Shown: positions 7,234-15,991, counted from the stretch's first letter. The stretch is 31,370 nucleotides of DNA from Elusimicrobiota bacterium (GCA_003450735.1 DMEZ01000027.1:106720-138089); one strand, 5' to 3'. Made by a program: numbers and translations. Notes: generated by a model not told the origin, from the sequence alone.

Positions 7234-8633
7234 TGAGCGAGCCGACCACCTGGAGGTTCCCCGCGACCTTCTGGTTCGCGAACGTCATCGAGCTCTTCGA
7301 GCGCGCGGCCTACTACGGCTGCTTCATCTTCCTGTCCGTCTACCTGACCACCCGCATCGGCTTCACCGACAAGGAGACCGGGTTCGTGACCGGCGTCTTC
7401 TCCTTCCTGCTCTACCTGATGCCCACCTTCATGGGCACCGTGGCAGACCGCATCGGCTTCCGCAAGGCCCTGAGCGCGGCCTTCTTCCTGCTCACCCTGG
7501 GCTACGCCGTCCTGGGAGCCTTCCCCTCGAAGCCCACGGCCATCCTCTCCCTCCTGCTCATCATCTCGGGAGCGGCCATCGTCAAGCCGGTCGTCTCGGG
7601 GACGGTCGCCAAGTGCTCCGACGAAGCCCACCGGGCCCGGGCGTTCTCCCTCTTCTACTGGGCGGTCAACATCGGGGCGTTCTCCGGCAAGAGCTTCGTA
7701 GACCCCATCCGCCAGGCTTTCGCGAACGCCGGCGACACGGGCCTCCTGGCCTTCCTGAAGGGGCTGCTGGGCAACCCGACGGGGAACGGCTGGGAGCTGC
7801 AGTTCGTCAATCTCTACGCCTCCTCCATGGCCTTGGTCGCCCTCCTGCTGACCCTCGCCTTCTACCGGGACGTCGAGACCGCCGAGAAGGCGCCCCAGAA
7901 GACCTTCGGAGAGCTTGCGCAAGGCCTGGGTCGGGCGCTGAGCAACTGGCGCTTCGCCTGTCTCATCATCATCACCGGCTTCTTCTGGGCCATCCAGGGC
8001 CAGCTCTACGCCACCATGCCCAAATACCTGTTCCGCATGGTCGGCCTCTCCTCCAAGCCCGGCTGGATCGCCAACATCAACCCGTTCGTCGTCATCCTCT
8101 GCGTCATCCCGGTCACGCAGATGGTGCGGAAATGGCGGCCCATCAGCTCCATCGCGGTCTCCTTCCTCATCATCCCCCTGTCCGCCTTCACGGTGTCTTT
8201 GGCCCCGATGCTCGGGACGAGGGAGGTCTCGCTGGGGTTTGCGACCGTCAACTCGATCATCCTGATGATGAGCATCGGCATCGCCTTCCAGGGCTTCGCC
8301 GAATGCTTCCTCTCGCCGCGGTACCTCGAGTACGCCTCCAAGCAGGCCCCTCCCGGCGAGACGGGGCTCTACATGGGCTACGCGCACCTCAACTCGGCCT
8401 TCGGCTGGCTGTTCGGCTTCATCCTTTCGGGGATCCTGCTCGACCGCTGGTGCCCCGATCCGGCGAAGCTGCCGCAGGGGCTCGACGAGGCCGCCAAGGC
8501 GGCGTACTACGCCCACGCGCACTACATCTGGTACGTTTTCACGGGGATCGGGATCATGGGGTTCATCCTGCTCATGGTCTTCCGGGCCGTGACGGACAGG
8601 CTGGACAGGAGGGAAGCGCATGGCCAAGGCTAA
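7233..8633 (+). CDS. POT/MFS family peptide-type transporter
   Basis: A 466-aa polytopic inner-membrane protein with at least 12 hydrophobic segments. The first helix contains ELFERAAYYG, close to the ExxERFxYYG proton-coupling signature of the proton-dependent oligopeptide (POT/PTR) family. A loop after helix 2 has MGTVADRIGFRKAL, an MFS motif A variant, and FYWAVNIGAFSG matches POT helix 5. Substrates may be di/tripeptides or other small solutes. GGAGGG sits 4 nt before ATG 7233; ATG 7230 overlaps the nadA stop and is an alternative. It is translationally linked to nadA and to the next gene. Confidence 0.85.
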
Positions 8634-9219
8634 GGCAAGGAAGAAGACCGAAGCGGCTCCGCCCGACGACCTGGGCCTGAGGGTCGGCGAAGCGATCCTC
8701 GACATCATCGGGAACGTCCCCAAGAGCGGACTGTCGGCGGCGGATGACCCCGAGCTGCGGGCCAAGCGCTCCATCTCCCTGGCGACGATGAAGGCCGCAG
8801 CGGTCTCCGGAGCGCTGGCGCTCCCCTCGGGGCCGGTGGGATTCTTGACCATCATCCCCGACCTGGTCATCGTCTGGAAGCTGCAGGCCCGCCTCGTCAC
8901 CGACATGGCCGCGGTCTTCGGCCAGGAGAAGCGCCTGACCCAGGAGGCCCTGCTCTACTGCCTGTTCCACCACGCGGCCGCCGACGAGCTGCGGGACGTG
9001 GCGGAGCGGGTCGGGGGCCGGATCGTGTTCCGCAAGGCCACGGCGGCGGTCCTCGGGAAGGTCGCCAGGGACGTGGGCCTGAGGATGGCCCAGCGCATGC
9101 TGCGCCGGGCCCTGGCCCGGGTCATCCCGCTCCTGGGCGCCATCGGGGTCGGCGCGTACGCCTACTACGACACCGCCTGCGTGGGCAAGACGACCCTGGA
9201 GTTCCTCAAGCGCTCTTGA
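8620..9219 (+). CDS. EcsC-like family protein
   Basis: A 199-aa protein with a strong AGGAGG ribosome-binding site, overlapping the transporter gene by 14 bp. The lysine-rich start (MAKAKARKK) leads into two amphipathic/hydrophobic stretches, AAAVSGALALPSGPVGFLTI (~68-87) followed by IPDLVIVWKLQARLV, and a C-terminal IPLLGAIGVGAYAYYDTACV. This layout, including the Gly/Pro-rich segment before a D..L helix, resembles the EcsC protein family, whose biochemical role is unknown. The family call is tentative. Linkage to the transporter suggests a membrane-associated partner. Confidence 0.5.
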   Translation: MAKAKARKKTEAAPPDDLGLRVGEAILDIIGNVPKSGLSAADDPELRAKRSISLATMKAAAVSGALALPSGPVGFLTIIPDLVIVWKLQARLVTDMAAVFGQEKRLTQEALLYCLFHHAAADELRDVAERVGGRIVFRKATAAVLGKVARDVGLRMAQRMLRRALARVIPLLGAIGVGAYAYYDTACVGKTTLEFLKRS

Positions 9220-9244
9220 CGGTGGCCGGTCGGCCTGTTATCGT
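9216..9244 (+). promoter_or_regulatory. Predicted promoter of the exported HExxH protein gene
   Basis: TTGACG (9216-9221) and TATCGT (9239-9244) with 17-bp spacing. The ATG at 9260 is 15 nt past the -10, leaving a leader of roughly 9 nt. Confidence 0.6.
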
Positions 9245-9259
9245 AGATAGGCCGCTCCT

Positions 9260-10882
9260 ATGAAACGACGACTCCTTGCCGCCGTCCTGTTCGCCGCCCT
9301 GGCGGTCCCGGGACGGGCCGCCGACGACCCGCTCAAGCCCGCCCTCCAGGCGGCCGAGCAGTTCCAGAAAGGCGTCCGGGAAGCGTCCGAGCGGCTGGCC
9401 CAGGCCGGCGGCAAGGCCCGCTCCGGCGCCGGCCTCACCGTGCCCGCGGCCGCGGCGGTCCTCGAGGAGGCCCGGGGCCTTGTGGAGAAGCGCTTCCTTC
9501 CCGGGCTCTCGTCGTCCCGCGGCAAGGCCGCCTCCGCCGCCAAGGACCTAGCCAAGGCCTCTCCCCTCTGTTCCGGGGGCTCGCTGCTCTCGAAGATGGG
9601 GCCCATCGCGGCGGCGTCCAAGAGCCTGGGCGGCGCGGCGGACGGAGCCAAGGCGGTCTACGAGGACCTCCGCAAGGTGGCGCCCGCGTTGGACGTGAAG
9701 CTCCGAGCCGTCGAGCAGGCGCTTCTGAAGAGCGAGGAGAAGGAAAAGGCCCTGAGCGTCGACCGGGCCCGGCTCGACGTGGGCAGGGAGCTGCAGCTGG
9801 CCGCGGCCGTCCTCGAGAAGACTCTCAAGAACAAGCCGAAGGTCGACGCGGCGAAGCTGATGTCGGGCTGCCTGGCGAAGACGCCGGCCCTGGACATGAA
9901 GGCCGGCGCCGCCAAGCCGTCGGCTTCCCTCAAGCCGGCCGCGGCCAAGCCCGCCGAGGCTCCGCTGGGCAAGGGCGGGACCGTCGCGGCTTCCAGACCC
10001 GCGGCTCCGGCCGCGAAGCCCGCCGCCCCGGCGCAAAAGGCCTCCTCGGCTGAAGCCAAGCCCAAGGAGCAGGGCCTCCAGCTCGGGCAGAGGTTCCTGG
10101 AGGCGGGCAAGTCCCTGTTCGGCATCGGGGCGGGCATCGCGCGCGACGCGGTCGGCATCGTGACGGACGTCCCCGTCGGCATCGCGAAGGACCTCTGGCA
10201 GGCCGGCGGAAAGCTGCTCAAGGGGGACTTCAAGGGGGCGGCCCAGGGCGCCCTCAGCGCTCCGCTCCACGCGGTCGAGCGGGCCGGCAACGGCTTCGTG
10301 GACATGGCTGCCCGCGCCGTCCTGGGCGGGGTGGACATCGTGGATACGCTCATCCTCAGGAAGCCCCTGCCGAGACCGCTCACGGCGGATGAGAAGAGCC
10401 TGCTCGGCGGGGTCTACGGGAGCTCGGTCGACCTCGACAAGGTGCGCATCCGCACGGACAGCTCCTCCCACCTGTTCCTCCCGGCGCACGCGGTCGGGAA
10501 CACGATCTATTTCCAGGAGGACCTCGGCGCCCTCAAGAACCCGGACGGGACGCTGACCTCGGACGGCCGGACGCTGGTCCATGAAACGGGCCACACCTGG
10601 CAGGACCAGAACGGGAGCGGGACCTACCTGCCCAAGGCGATGTTCGCCAACATCGGGGCGGCGGTGACTCAGGGCGACCGGAACAAGGCCTACGAGTGGA
10701 AGCCCCTCGCGGCCCAGGGCGTCCCGTTCCAGAGCCTCAACCCGGAGCAGCAGGCCTCGGTCATCGACGCGCTGGCGGCCGACGAGCTGCGCCCCGAGGG
10801 CGGCAAGTATCTCACCGCCGAGGAAACGGAGTACGCGCGCCGTGCGATGGAGCTGGTCCGCGCCGGGAAAGGAGCCCCATGA
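9260..10882 (+). CDS. Exported HExxH metallopeptidase-like protein (DUF4157/Vgr-associated type)
   Basis: A 540-aa secreted protein. Residues 1-20 form a Sec signal (MKRRLLAAVLFAALAVPGRA). A helical region (~25-215) is followed by an Ala/Lys/Pro linker (~216-275). A Gly/Ala-rich region (SLFGIGAGIARDAVGIVTDV, ~288-307) comes next. The C-terminal domain has LVHETGHTWQDQNG with HETGH at 441-445, then a YEWKP block and SLNPEQQASVIDALA. This closely resembles the HExxH domain seen in DUF4157 and Rhs/Vgr-associated proteins, though the usual L after HE is T here. The two His and Glu of a zinc site are intact. Substrate unknown. Coupled to the next lipoprotein gene. Confidence 0.7.
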   Translation: MKRRLLAAVLFAALAVPGRAADDPLKPALQAAEQFQKGVREASERLAQAGGKARSGAGLTVPAAAAVLEEARGLVEKRFLPGLSSSRGKAASAAKDLAKASPLCSGGSLLSKMGPIAAASKSLGGAADGAKAVYEDLRKVAPALDVKLRAVEQALLKSEEKEKALSVDRARLDVGRELQLAAAVLEKTLKNKPKVDAAKLMSGCLAKTPALDMKAGAAKPSASLKPAAAKPAEAPLGKGGTVAASRPAAPAAKPAAPAQKASSAEAKPKEQGLQLGQRFLEAGKSLFGIGAGIARDAVGIVTDVPVGIAKDLWQAGGKLLKGDFKGAAQGALSAPLHAVERAGNGFVDMAARAVLGGVDIVDTLILRKPLPRPLTADEKSLLGGVYGSSVDLDKVRIRTDSSSHLFLPAHAVGNTIYFQEDLGALKNPDGTLTSDGRTLVHETGHTWQDQNGSGTYLPKAMFANIGAAVTQGDRNKAYEWKPLAAQGVPFQSLNPEQQASVIDALAADELRPEGGKYLTAEETEYARRAMELVRAGKGAP

Positions 10883-11361
10883 CGAAGCCCCGCTGGCCGC
10901 TTCTGGCTCTCTGCCTGCTGCTCGCCGCCGGCTGCCGCAAGGACGACGCGCTCGAGCCCAACGACACCTTCGAGTCCGCCACGCTCCTCACGCCGGGCAG
11001 CGAGCGGCTGGCCTCGGTCTTCCAGAACAGCCCGGACGTCTTCGTCCTCGAGGCGCCCGCGGGCAAGACCCTCGTCTTCAAGCTGAGCTCGAGGGGCGGT
11101 GAGGACTGCCCGGAGTTCACCCTGCTGGGGCCCGGCGAGAAGACGCTCTACGAGGACGCCGAAGGCTTCTGCTCGGACCCCTGGAAAGCCAGGAAGAAGG
11201 ACGCGTCGGTCCAGGCGTCCGGTGGGCGCGGCTCGGGCTACGAGTTCCGCGTCGGCGTCAAGGACGCCGGGAAGTACTACCTGCGCATCCAGGAGCGCAG
11301 GCAGGCCGACAACATGCTCGGCTACAGCTGGGACTACGCGCTCACCGCACAGGTCGAGTAG
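10879..11361 (+). CDS. Lipoprotein with PPC-like beta-sandwich domain
   Basis: ATG 10879 overlaps the preceding stop (ATGA) with AAAGGAG upstream. The 160-aa product starts MTKPRWPLLALCLLLAAGC, a clear lipobox (LAAGC, Cys19). The mature part begins LEPNDTFESATLLTPG and continues with DVFVLEAPAGKTLVFKL and a late GKYYLRIQ strand, which is the pattern of bacterial pre-peptidase C-terminal (PPC) domains. Such domains usually sit at the ends of secreted proteases. Here it is a separate lipoprotein coupled to an HExxH protein, so a complex at the cell envelope is a reasonable inference. Confidence 0.7.
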   Translation: MTKPRWPLLALCLLLAAGCRKDDALEPNDTFESATLLTPGSERLASVFQNSPDVFVLEAPAGKTLVFKLSSRGGEDCPEFTLLGPGEKTLYEDAEGFCSDPWKARKKDASVQASGGRGSGYEFRVGVKDAGKYYLRIQERRQADNMLGYSWDYALTAQVE

Positions 11362-11415
11362 CTTCTCGCAACGCCTCCCGGATTGCGCTATCCTGTCCGG
11401 ACGGAGGATCGCGAT

Positions 11416-12147
11416 ATGAAGATCACGGCGTTCAACGGCAGCCCGCGGGCGGAGAAGAGCAACACCCAGATCATGCTGGAGGCGTTCCTGGAAGGGGCGC
11501 GCGACGCGGGCGCGCAGACCGAGACCGTGTTCCTCGCGAAGAAGAGCATCCGCCACTGCACCGGCTGCTTCGCCTGCTGGACGAAGACCCCGGGGCGCTG
11601 CGTCCTCAAGGACGACATGGCGGAACTCCTCGAGCTCTACCGGGGCTCGGATATCGTAGTGCTCGCCTGCCCCATCTATACGGGTACCGTGACCGGCCTC
11701 ATGAAGGACTTCCTCGACCGCTCCATCCCGCTCGCCGACCCGCACTTCAAGAAGAGCGCGCAGGGCCTCTGGGGCCACGTCGAACGGTATGAGCGCCTGC
11801 CCGAGACGGTCATCCTTTCCAACTGCGGCTTCCCGGAGCAGGAGCACTTCCGCTACTTCCGCTCGTGCTTCCAGTACCTTTCGGACATCGGGGGCATGAA
11901 GATCATCGCGGAGGTCTACCGCGGCGGAGGGGAGATCCTGAGCGTGGACAGCCTGCTCCTCAAGCCTCTCCTCTACGGCTACAAGCGGACCCTGCGCAAG
12001 GCGGGCCGGGAGGTCGCGGAGAAGCGCGCCCTGTCCGCCGCCCTGAAAGAGGAGCTCGAGAAGCCCCTCATCCCGCCGGACCGCTACATCGAGGAAGCCA
12101 ACAAGTACTGGGACAAGCTTCTGGCCAAGGTTCCCAAGTCCTCATGA
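11416..12147 (+). CDS. Iron-sulfur flavoprotein / NADPH-dependent FMN reductase family
   Basis: A 243-aa flavodoxin-fold protein. KITAFNGSPRAEKSNTQIML (residues 2-21) is the FMN phosphate-binding loop, and CTGCFACWTKTPGRC (~48-62) gives a C-x2-C-x2-C-x6-C cluster motif typical of iron-sulfur flavoproteins. VVLACPIYTGTVTGLMKDFL (~82-101) is the second flavin-binding block. A basic/acidic helical tail follows. It probably transfers electrons or reduces quinone-like or aromatic substrates. GGAGG lies 8 nt before ATG 11416; the earlier in-frame ATG at 11383 has no such site. It overlaps the methyltransferase gene by 4 bp. Confidence 0.85.
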   Translation: MKITAFNGSPRAEKSNTQIMLEAFLEGARDAGAQTETVFLAKKSIRHCTGCFACWTKTPGRCVLKDDMAELLELYRGSDIVVLACPIYTGTVTGLMKDFLDRSIPLADPHFKKSAQGLWGHVERYERLPETVILSNCGFPEQEHFRYFRSCFQYLSDIGGMKIIAEVYRGGGEILSVDSLLLKPLLYGYKRTLRKAGREVAEKRALSAALKEELEKPLIPPDRYIEEANKYWDKLLAKVPKSS

Positions 12148-13340
12148 CCGAGCAAGAAGGGTCCTCCCGCCCTCCCGCGTCCCACTCGGGCCCCTTGCCG
12201 TGGGTGCGCATGCGCTCCGCGCCGGCCGGCCCGCAGGTCTTCAAGCGCATGATCGGCGACGTCGATCCCAAGGCCCGGCCGGGCGACATCGTGGCGGTCT
12301 ACGACAAGAGCGACGCCCCCTACGGCGTCGCCTTCTTCAACCCCAAGAGCCTGCTCACCCTGCGCATCCTCTCGAAGGACGTCGCCGGCTTCGACGCCGA
12401 GGCCTTCTTCGCCGACCGCATCGCGCGAGCGATCTCGTTCCGCCGGGAGGCTCTCGGGCTCGACAAGACGACCGACGCCTACCGCCTCATCCACGACCTG
12501 GGCGACGGCTTCCCCGGCCTCGTGGCCGACCGCTACAACGACTACATCGTGATGGAGATCTACTCCCTCGGGATGTTCCGGCAGATCAAGCGGATCGAGA
12601 AGATCTTCGCCGCGCACTTCCCCGGCGCCAAGTTCGTCCACCGGGCGAGCCACCACACGGAGAGCATGGAGGGGTTCCGGGTCGAGCCCGCGGGCCCCTG
12701 CAAGACCCGCATCAAGGAGAACGGCATCCTCTTCGAGGTCGAGCCTTCGGCGGGCTACAAGACCGGGTTCTTCTGCGACCAGCGCGAGAACCGCCAGGCT
12801 TTCGCGGCCTTCGCCGCGGGCCGCAAGGTGCTCGACGTCTGCAGCTACACGGGCGGCTTCGGGCTCTACGCCAAGAAGGCCGGCGCGAGCGAGGTCTCCT
12901 GCGTGGAGCTCGACCCGGAGGCCTCCGCTCTCGCCCGCCGCAACGCGAACATCAACGGCCTGCGCGTCGACACGGTCTGCGCCGACGCCTTCCCCTACCT
13001 CCGGCAGATGGCCGCCAACCGCTCGCGCTTCGGGCTCATCGTCCTCGACCCGTACAAGCTCATCGCCACGAAGGACGGCTACGCGCTCGGGCGCCAGAAG
13101 TACATCGACCTCAACAAGCTGGCCTTCGGCGTGCTGGAGGAAGGCGGGATCCTCGCCACCTGCTCGTGCAGCGGGATGCTCTCCATGGAGGAGTTCCAGC
13201 AGGTGGTGCGCACCGCCGCCGGCGTGACCGGGCGGCGCGCGCAGGTCTTCCGGAAGAGCGGCGCGGGGCCCGATCATCCCTTCGCGGCGGACCACCCCGA
13301 GGGGGAGTACTTGAAGGTCCTCTGGTGCAAGGCGGGCTGA
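12144..13340 (+). CDS. RlmI-like class I rRNA (cytosine-C5) methyltransferase
   Basis: A 398-aa protein with the RlmI plan: an N-terminal PUA-like domain (~15-95, with PQVFKRMIGDVD and PGDIVAVYD), a middle domain (IHDLGDGFPGLVADRYNDYI, ~113-132), and a Rossmann SAM-binding domain starting with the family motif GYKTGFFCDQRENR (~204-217), then VLDVCSYTGGFGLYA (~229-243) and CVELDPEA. RlmI methylates a 23S rRNA cytosine. Motif IV reads LDPYK (302-305 DPYK) where relatives have DPPK. The Cys motif ATCSCSGM near 345 is present. ATG 12144 overlaps the flavoprotein stop. Confidence 0.85.
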   Translation: MTEQEGSSRPPASHSGPLPWVRMRSAPAGPQVFKRMIGDVDPKARPGDIVAVYDKSDAPYGVAFFNPKSLLTLRILSKDVAGFDAEAFFADRIARAISFRREALGLDKTTDAYRLIHDLGDGFPGLVADRYNDYIVMEIYSLGMFRQIKRIEKIFAAHFPGAKFVHRASHHTESMEGFRVEPAGPCKTRIKENGILFEVEPSAGYKTGFFCDQRENRQAFAAFAAGRKVLDVCSYTGGFGLYAKKAGASEVSCVELDPEASALARRNANINGLRVDTVCADAFPYLRQMAANRSRFGLIVLDPYKLIATKDGYALGRQKYIDLNKLAFGVLEEGGILATCSCSGMLSMEEFQQVVRTAAGVTGRRAQVFRKSGAGPDHPFAADHPEGEYLKVLWCKAG

Positions 13341-14458
13341 GCGCGCTGCTCCTCCTGGCCCACTGGGCATCCGCAGCCCCCCTCTACGAGGGCGCCGGGT
13401 CATCGGACACGGTCCGGGGAGACGCGGTCGCCGCGCAGGTCTGCCGCTCCCTCCGGGCCCGGGACATCGAAGGAGCCGAGGCGTTCCTCATCCCGCTGCC
13501 CTTCGGGACGAAGGCGGGGTTCGACGCCCTGCCCGGCGACCAGGGGCCCATCGAGTCCTGCCTGGTCCAGCCCGCGAAGGATTCGCTCCTTCGCGACCCG
13601 GTCCGCATCCTCACCCTGCGCTACGCGTCCGGCTCCGAACAGGACGTGGGCCTGGCTTTCAGCCCGGTGGGCCCCTGGCGCTTCGGGTTCGTCTCGGGCC
13701 TGACCTTCTCGCTCAGGAGGATCCCGTCTTCCGGAGCCACCTACTATTCGTCGGGGGCCCTGCCCGCGCCGGAGGAGCAGGCGCCCGGCAAGCGGCTGAT
13801 GCCGGACGACCCGGCCGCGATGCTCGCCTTGCTGGATGTCTTCCTCGAGAGGATGCGCCTGGAGGAGGGCGGCGGCGCCCAGGAGAGGCCCGTGAGCCCG
13901 GAGGAGGAGCGGGCCTTCGCGCCGGACGATGACGTGCGCCTGCGCTTCATCCTGGAGGAAGTGTGCCTGCGCCTCAAGAACCGGGACCGCAAAGGCGCTT
14001 CGGAGTTCGCCATCCTCGGGCGCGAGTTCGCCCCGGATTTCGAGTCCTTGCCCGGGGACCAAGGAGACATCCTCGCCTGCTCCGTGCAGAAGAGTACGGC
14101 CGCCGCCGAGAGGATGCTCCTGCTTCGCTACGCGAACGGCTCGGCCCAGCGGGTGCGCCTATGGTTCGAGAGGCTGGGGGCCTGGCGCTGGGGCTATATC
14201 TGGAGCGTCGACATCCTGGAGAGACGCTTCAGGAAGGGCGGGAAGGAGTTCCTCGACCTCAGCCTTTCCTTGGAGTCCCCCGACGGCGTCGATTTGCGCC
14301 TGATCCAGGGCGGCGGGCCGGGCCCGGCGGGGAAGGTGGACGCGGTCGCGGCGGCGCGGCCCGAGAAGGACGATTCCCCCCGAGGCGCGTACCTGGACAG
14401 GGTTTTGGAGCAGATCCGTACCGAGCGGGAGAAGCGGAAGCGGGCGCGGGGCCGCTAG
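13325..14458 (+). CDS. Exported protein with tandem duplicated domain
   Basis: GTG 13325 begins 16 bp inside the methyltransferase gene and gives a signal peptide (GLSALLLLAHWASAA). The 377-aa product carries two related domains of about 95 residues. Copy 1 (~38-135) holds VCRSLRARDIEGAEAFL, LPGDQGPIESCLVQ, LTLRYASGSEQDV and GPWRFGFVSG. Copy 2 (~210-305) holds VCLRLKNRDRKGASEFA, LPGDQGDILACSVQ, LLLRYANGSAQRV and GAWRWGYIWS. Each has two conserved Cys. An acidic linker separates them and a basic tail (REKRKRARGR) ends the protein. I recognise no named family. It is probably periplasmic or secreted. Confidence 0.7.
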   Translation: MQGGLSALLLLAHWASAAPLYEGAGSSDTVRGDAVAAQVCRSLRARDIEGAEAFLIPLPFGTKAGFDALPGDQGPIESCLVQPAKDSLLRDPVRILTLRYASGSEQDVGLAFSPVGPWRFGFVSGLTFSLRRIPSSGATYYSSGALPAPEEQAPGKRLMPDDPAAMLALLDVFLERMRLEEGGGAQERPVSPEEERAFAPDDDVRLRFILEEVCLRLKNRDRKGASEFAILGREFAPDFESLPGDQGDILACSVQKSTAAAERMLLLRYANGSAQRVRLWFERLGAWRWGYIWSVDILERRFRKGGKEFLDLSLSLESPDGVDLRLIQGGGPGPAGKVDAVAAARPEKDDSPRGAYLDRVLEQIRTEREKRKRARGR

Positions 14459-14479
14459 CCCTTCAGCTTCTCGAAGGGC
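14458..14479 (+). other. Hairpin between convergent genes
   Basis: GCCCTTC (14458-14464) pairs with GAAGGGC (14473-14479) around an 8-nt loop, directly after the stop of the duplicated-domain gene. There is no T tract, so it may act as an mRNA end structure rather than a classical terminator. Confidence 0.3.
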
Positions 14480-14520
14480 CAGGCGTGGAGCATGCCGAAG
14501 ACCACGCCGACGCGCTCGGC

Positions 14521-15015
14521 CTAGTCTTCCTGGACGAAGAGCTCGCAGGAGAGGGTGCCGAACCCGCTGAGGTGGGTGAAGCCGCCGTTGAGCCAGCCGT
14601 TGACCGGCACCGAGCCGCGGGCGTAGGTGGAGCCCACGTACTTCCCATTCTTGTAGACGGACACGTAGGCGTTCACCTGAACATAGGCGGAGACGTAGTT
14701 CCCGGTCGTGAAGGAGGAGAGGTTCTCGGTGATGTGCGTGTAGCCGGTCTGGTAGCCGTCGCCCGAGAGGTTCGTCGAGCCGGTCAGGGTGGCGTGGAGG
14801 TAGTTGGAGCCCTCGGAGACGAAGGCGGTGCCGCTGAGGTTCACGGAGCCGGAGAGCCGGACGTACTTGGAGGCCTTGAACGCCTTCTGGGGCAGGATGG
14901 AGGCCGCGTCGAAGCCCTGGAGGCCGGCGAAGCGGATCTTCTCGGGCGTCTCGGCCGCGGAGCACAGCGAAACGCAGAACGCCAGGGCGGACAGCAGGGA
15001 AAGGGTGTTCTTCAT
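14521..15015 (-). CDS. Secreted beta-rich hypothetical protein
   Basis: ATG 15015 gives a signal peptide (MKNTLSLLSALAFCVSLCSA) and a mature protein dominated by Ser, Thr, Gly, Tyr and Val in alternating patterns. Imperfect internal repeats occur (YVRLSGSVNLSGTAF and LHATLTGSTNLSGDGY), then SAYVQVNAYVSVYKNGKYVG. That suggests a surface or periplasmic beta-sheet protein of 164 aa. No family recognised. An ATG at 15060 is possible, but it sits upstream of the predicted promoter's -10, so 15015 is preferred. Confidence 0.65.
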   Translation of the reverse strand: MKNTLSLLSALAFCVSLCSAAETPEKIRFAGLQGFDAASILPQKAFKASKYVRLSGSVNLSGTAFVSEGSNYLHATLTGSTNLSGDGYQTGYTHITENLSSFTTGNYVSAYVQVNAYVSVYKNGKYVGSTYARGSVPVNGWLNGGFTHLSGFGTLSCELFVQED

Positions 15016-15022
15016 GCTCTGG

Positions 15023-15050
15023 ATGATACCCGAGAGGCCCATGAAACAAA
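15023..15050 (-). promoter_or_regulatory. Predicted promoter of the secreted beta-rich protein gene
   Basis: Minus strand: TTTGTT (15050-15045), 16 bp, TATCAT (15028-15023). Initiation about 7 nt after the -10 falls at the ATG (15015), so the message should be leaderless. Confidence 0.45.
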
Positions 15051-15073
15051 TAGAAGCCATGGGACCAGGCGGG

Positions 15074-15093
15074 CCTGGGCCCTAGGGCCCAGG
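15074..15093 (-). terminator. Perfect palindromic hairpin downstream of folD
   Basis: CCTGGGCCC (15074-15082) and GGGCCCAGG (15085-15093) are perfect complements, 8 nt past the folD stop on the minus strand. There is no T run afterwards, so it may be a weak terminator or a 3'-end stabiliser. Confidence 0.35.
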
Positions 15094-15100
15094 ATGTGGC

Positions 15101-15991
15101 TCAGGCCCCGAGGCTCTGCCGCGTGCGCCGCTCGGCGGAGAACACGACGTGGTCGAGCAGGCAGACCACCGTCAGCGGGCCGACCCCGCCGGGGACGGGG
15201 GTGATGAAGGCGGCCGCGCGGGAGGCCGCTTCGAAGTCCACGTCCCCGTGCATCTCCTTGCCGGAGCCGTGGATGCCCGCGTCGAGCACGATGGCGCCCG
15301 GCTTGATCCAGTCCCCCTGGATGAGGCGGGGCTCGCCGACCGCGGCCGCGACGATGTCGGCCCGGCGGACGTGCCCGGCGAGGTCGTGCGTCCTCGAATG
15401 GCAGAGGGTCACGGTCGCGTTAAGACAGGAGAGCAGGTGGGCCGTTGGCCTGCCGACGATATTGGAGCGCCCGACGACCACGGCGTCGAGGCCCGCCACG
15501 TCGGCGCCGGTCTCGAGCAGCAGTTGGAGGATGGAGTCGGCCGTGCAGGGGATGAGGGCGCCGGAGGCGCGCATGTCGGCCAGGGTCTTGGCGGCGTAGA
15601 ACCGGCCGAAGTTGGCGGTGGTGACGCCCTCGACATCCTTGTCGGGGCAGATGGCCTCGACCACTCGGCGGGCGTCGAGTCGGGGGGGCAGGGGCTGCTC
15701 CAGGAGGATGCCGTCCACGGTGGGGTCGGAGGCCAGCTTGCGCAGGAGGGCGAGCACTTCGCTTTCGCTGGCCGTCTCGGGCAGGGATTCGACCGTGGCC
15801 TCGACGCTGACCTCCTCGCAGACCTGCAGCTTGGCGCGCAGATAGGTCTGGGAGGCGGCGTCCTTTCCCACCGCGATGACGGCGAGCAGGGGCGGGGAGC
15901 CCCGATTCTCCGAGACGGCGGCGGCCCGCAGCTTGATATCCGGCTTGAGACGCTCGGCGACCTTCTTTCCTTTAAGTAGCTTGGCGCTCAT
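15101..15991 (-). CDS. folD: Methylenetetrahydrofolate dehydrogenase/cyclohydrolase
   Basis: A 296-aa bifunctional enzyme that interconverts 5,10-methylene-, 5,10-methenyl- and 10-formyl-THF. Recognisable blocks: AVGKDAASQTYLRAKLQVCE (~36-55, containing the Y..K pair), DGILLEQPLPPRLD (~93-106, normally QLPLP), PDKDVEGVT (~116-124), PCTADSILQLL (~148-158, normally PCTP), VVVGRSNIVGRPTAHLL (~171-187, NAD(P) site), GDVDFEA and TPVPGGVGPLTV (~263-274). The ATG overlaps the stop of the small upstream ORF, so the two are coupled. Confidence 0.95.
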   Translation of the reverse strand: MSAKLLKGKKVAERLKPDIKLRAAAVSENRGSPPLLAVIAVGKDAASQTYLRAKLQVCEEVSVEATVESLPETASESEVLALLRKLASDPTVDGILLEQPLPPRLDARRVVEAICPDKDVEGVTTANFGRFYAAKTLADMRASGALIPCTADSILQLLLETGADVAGLDAVVVGRSNIVGRPTAHLLSCLNATVTLCHSRTHDLAGHVRRADIVAAAVGEPRLIQGDWIKPGAIVLDAGIHGSGKEMHGDVDFEAASRAAAFITPVPGGVGPLTVVCLLDHVVFSAERRTRQSLGA

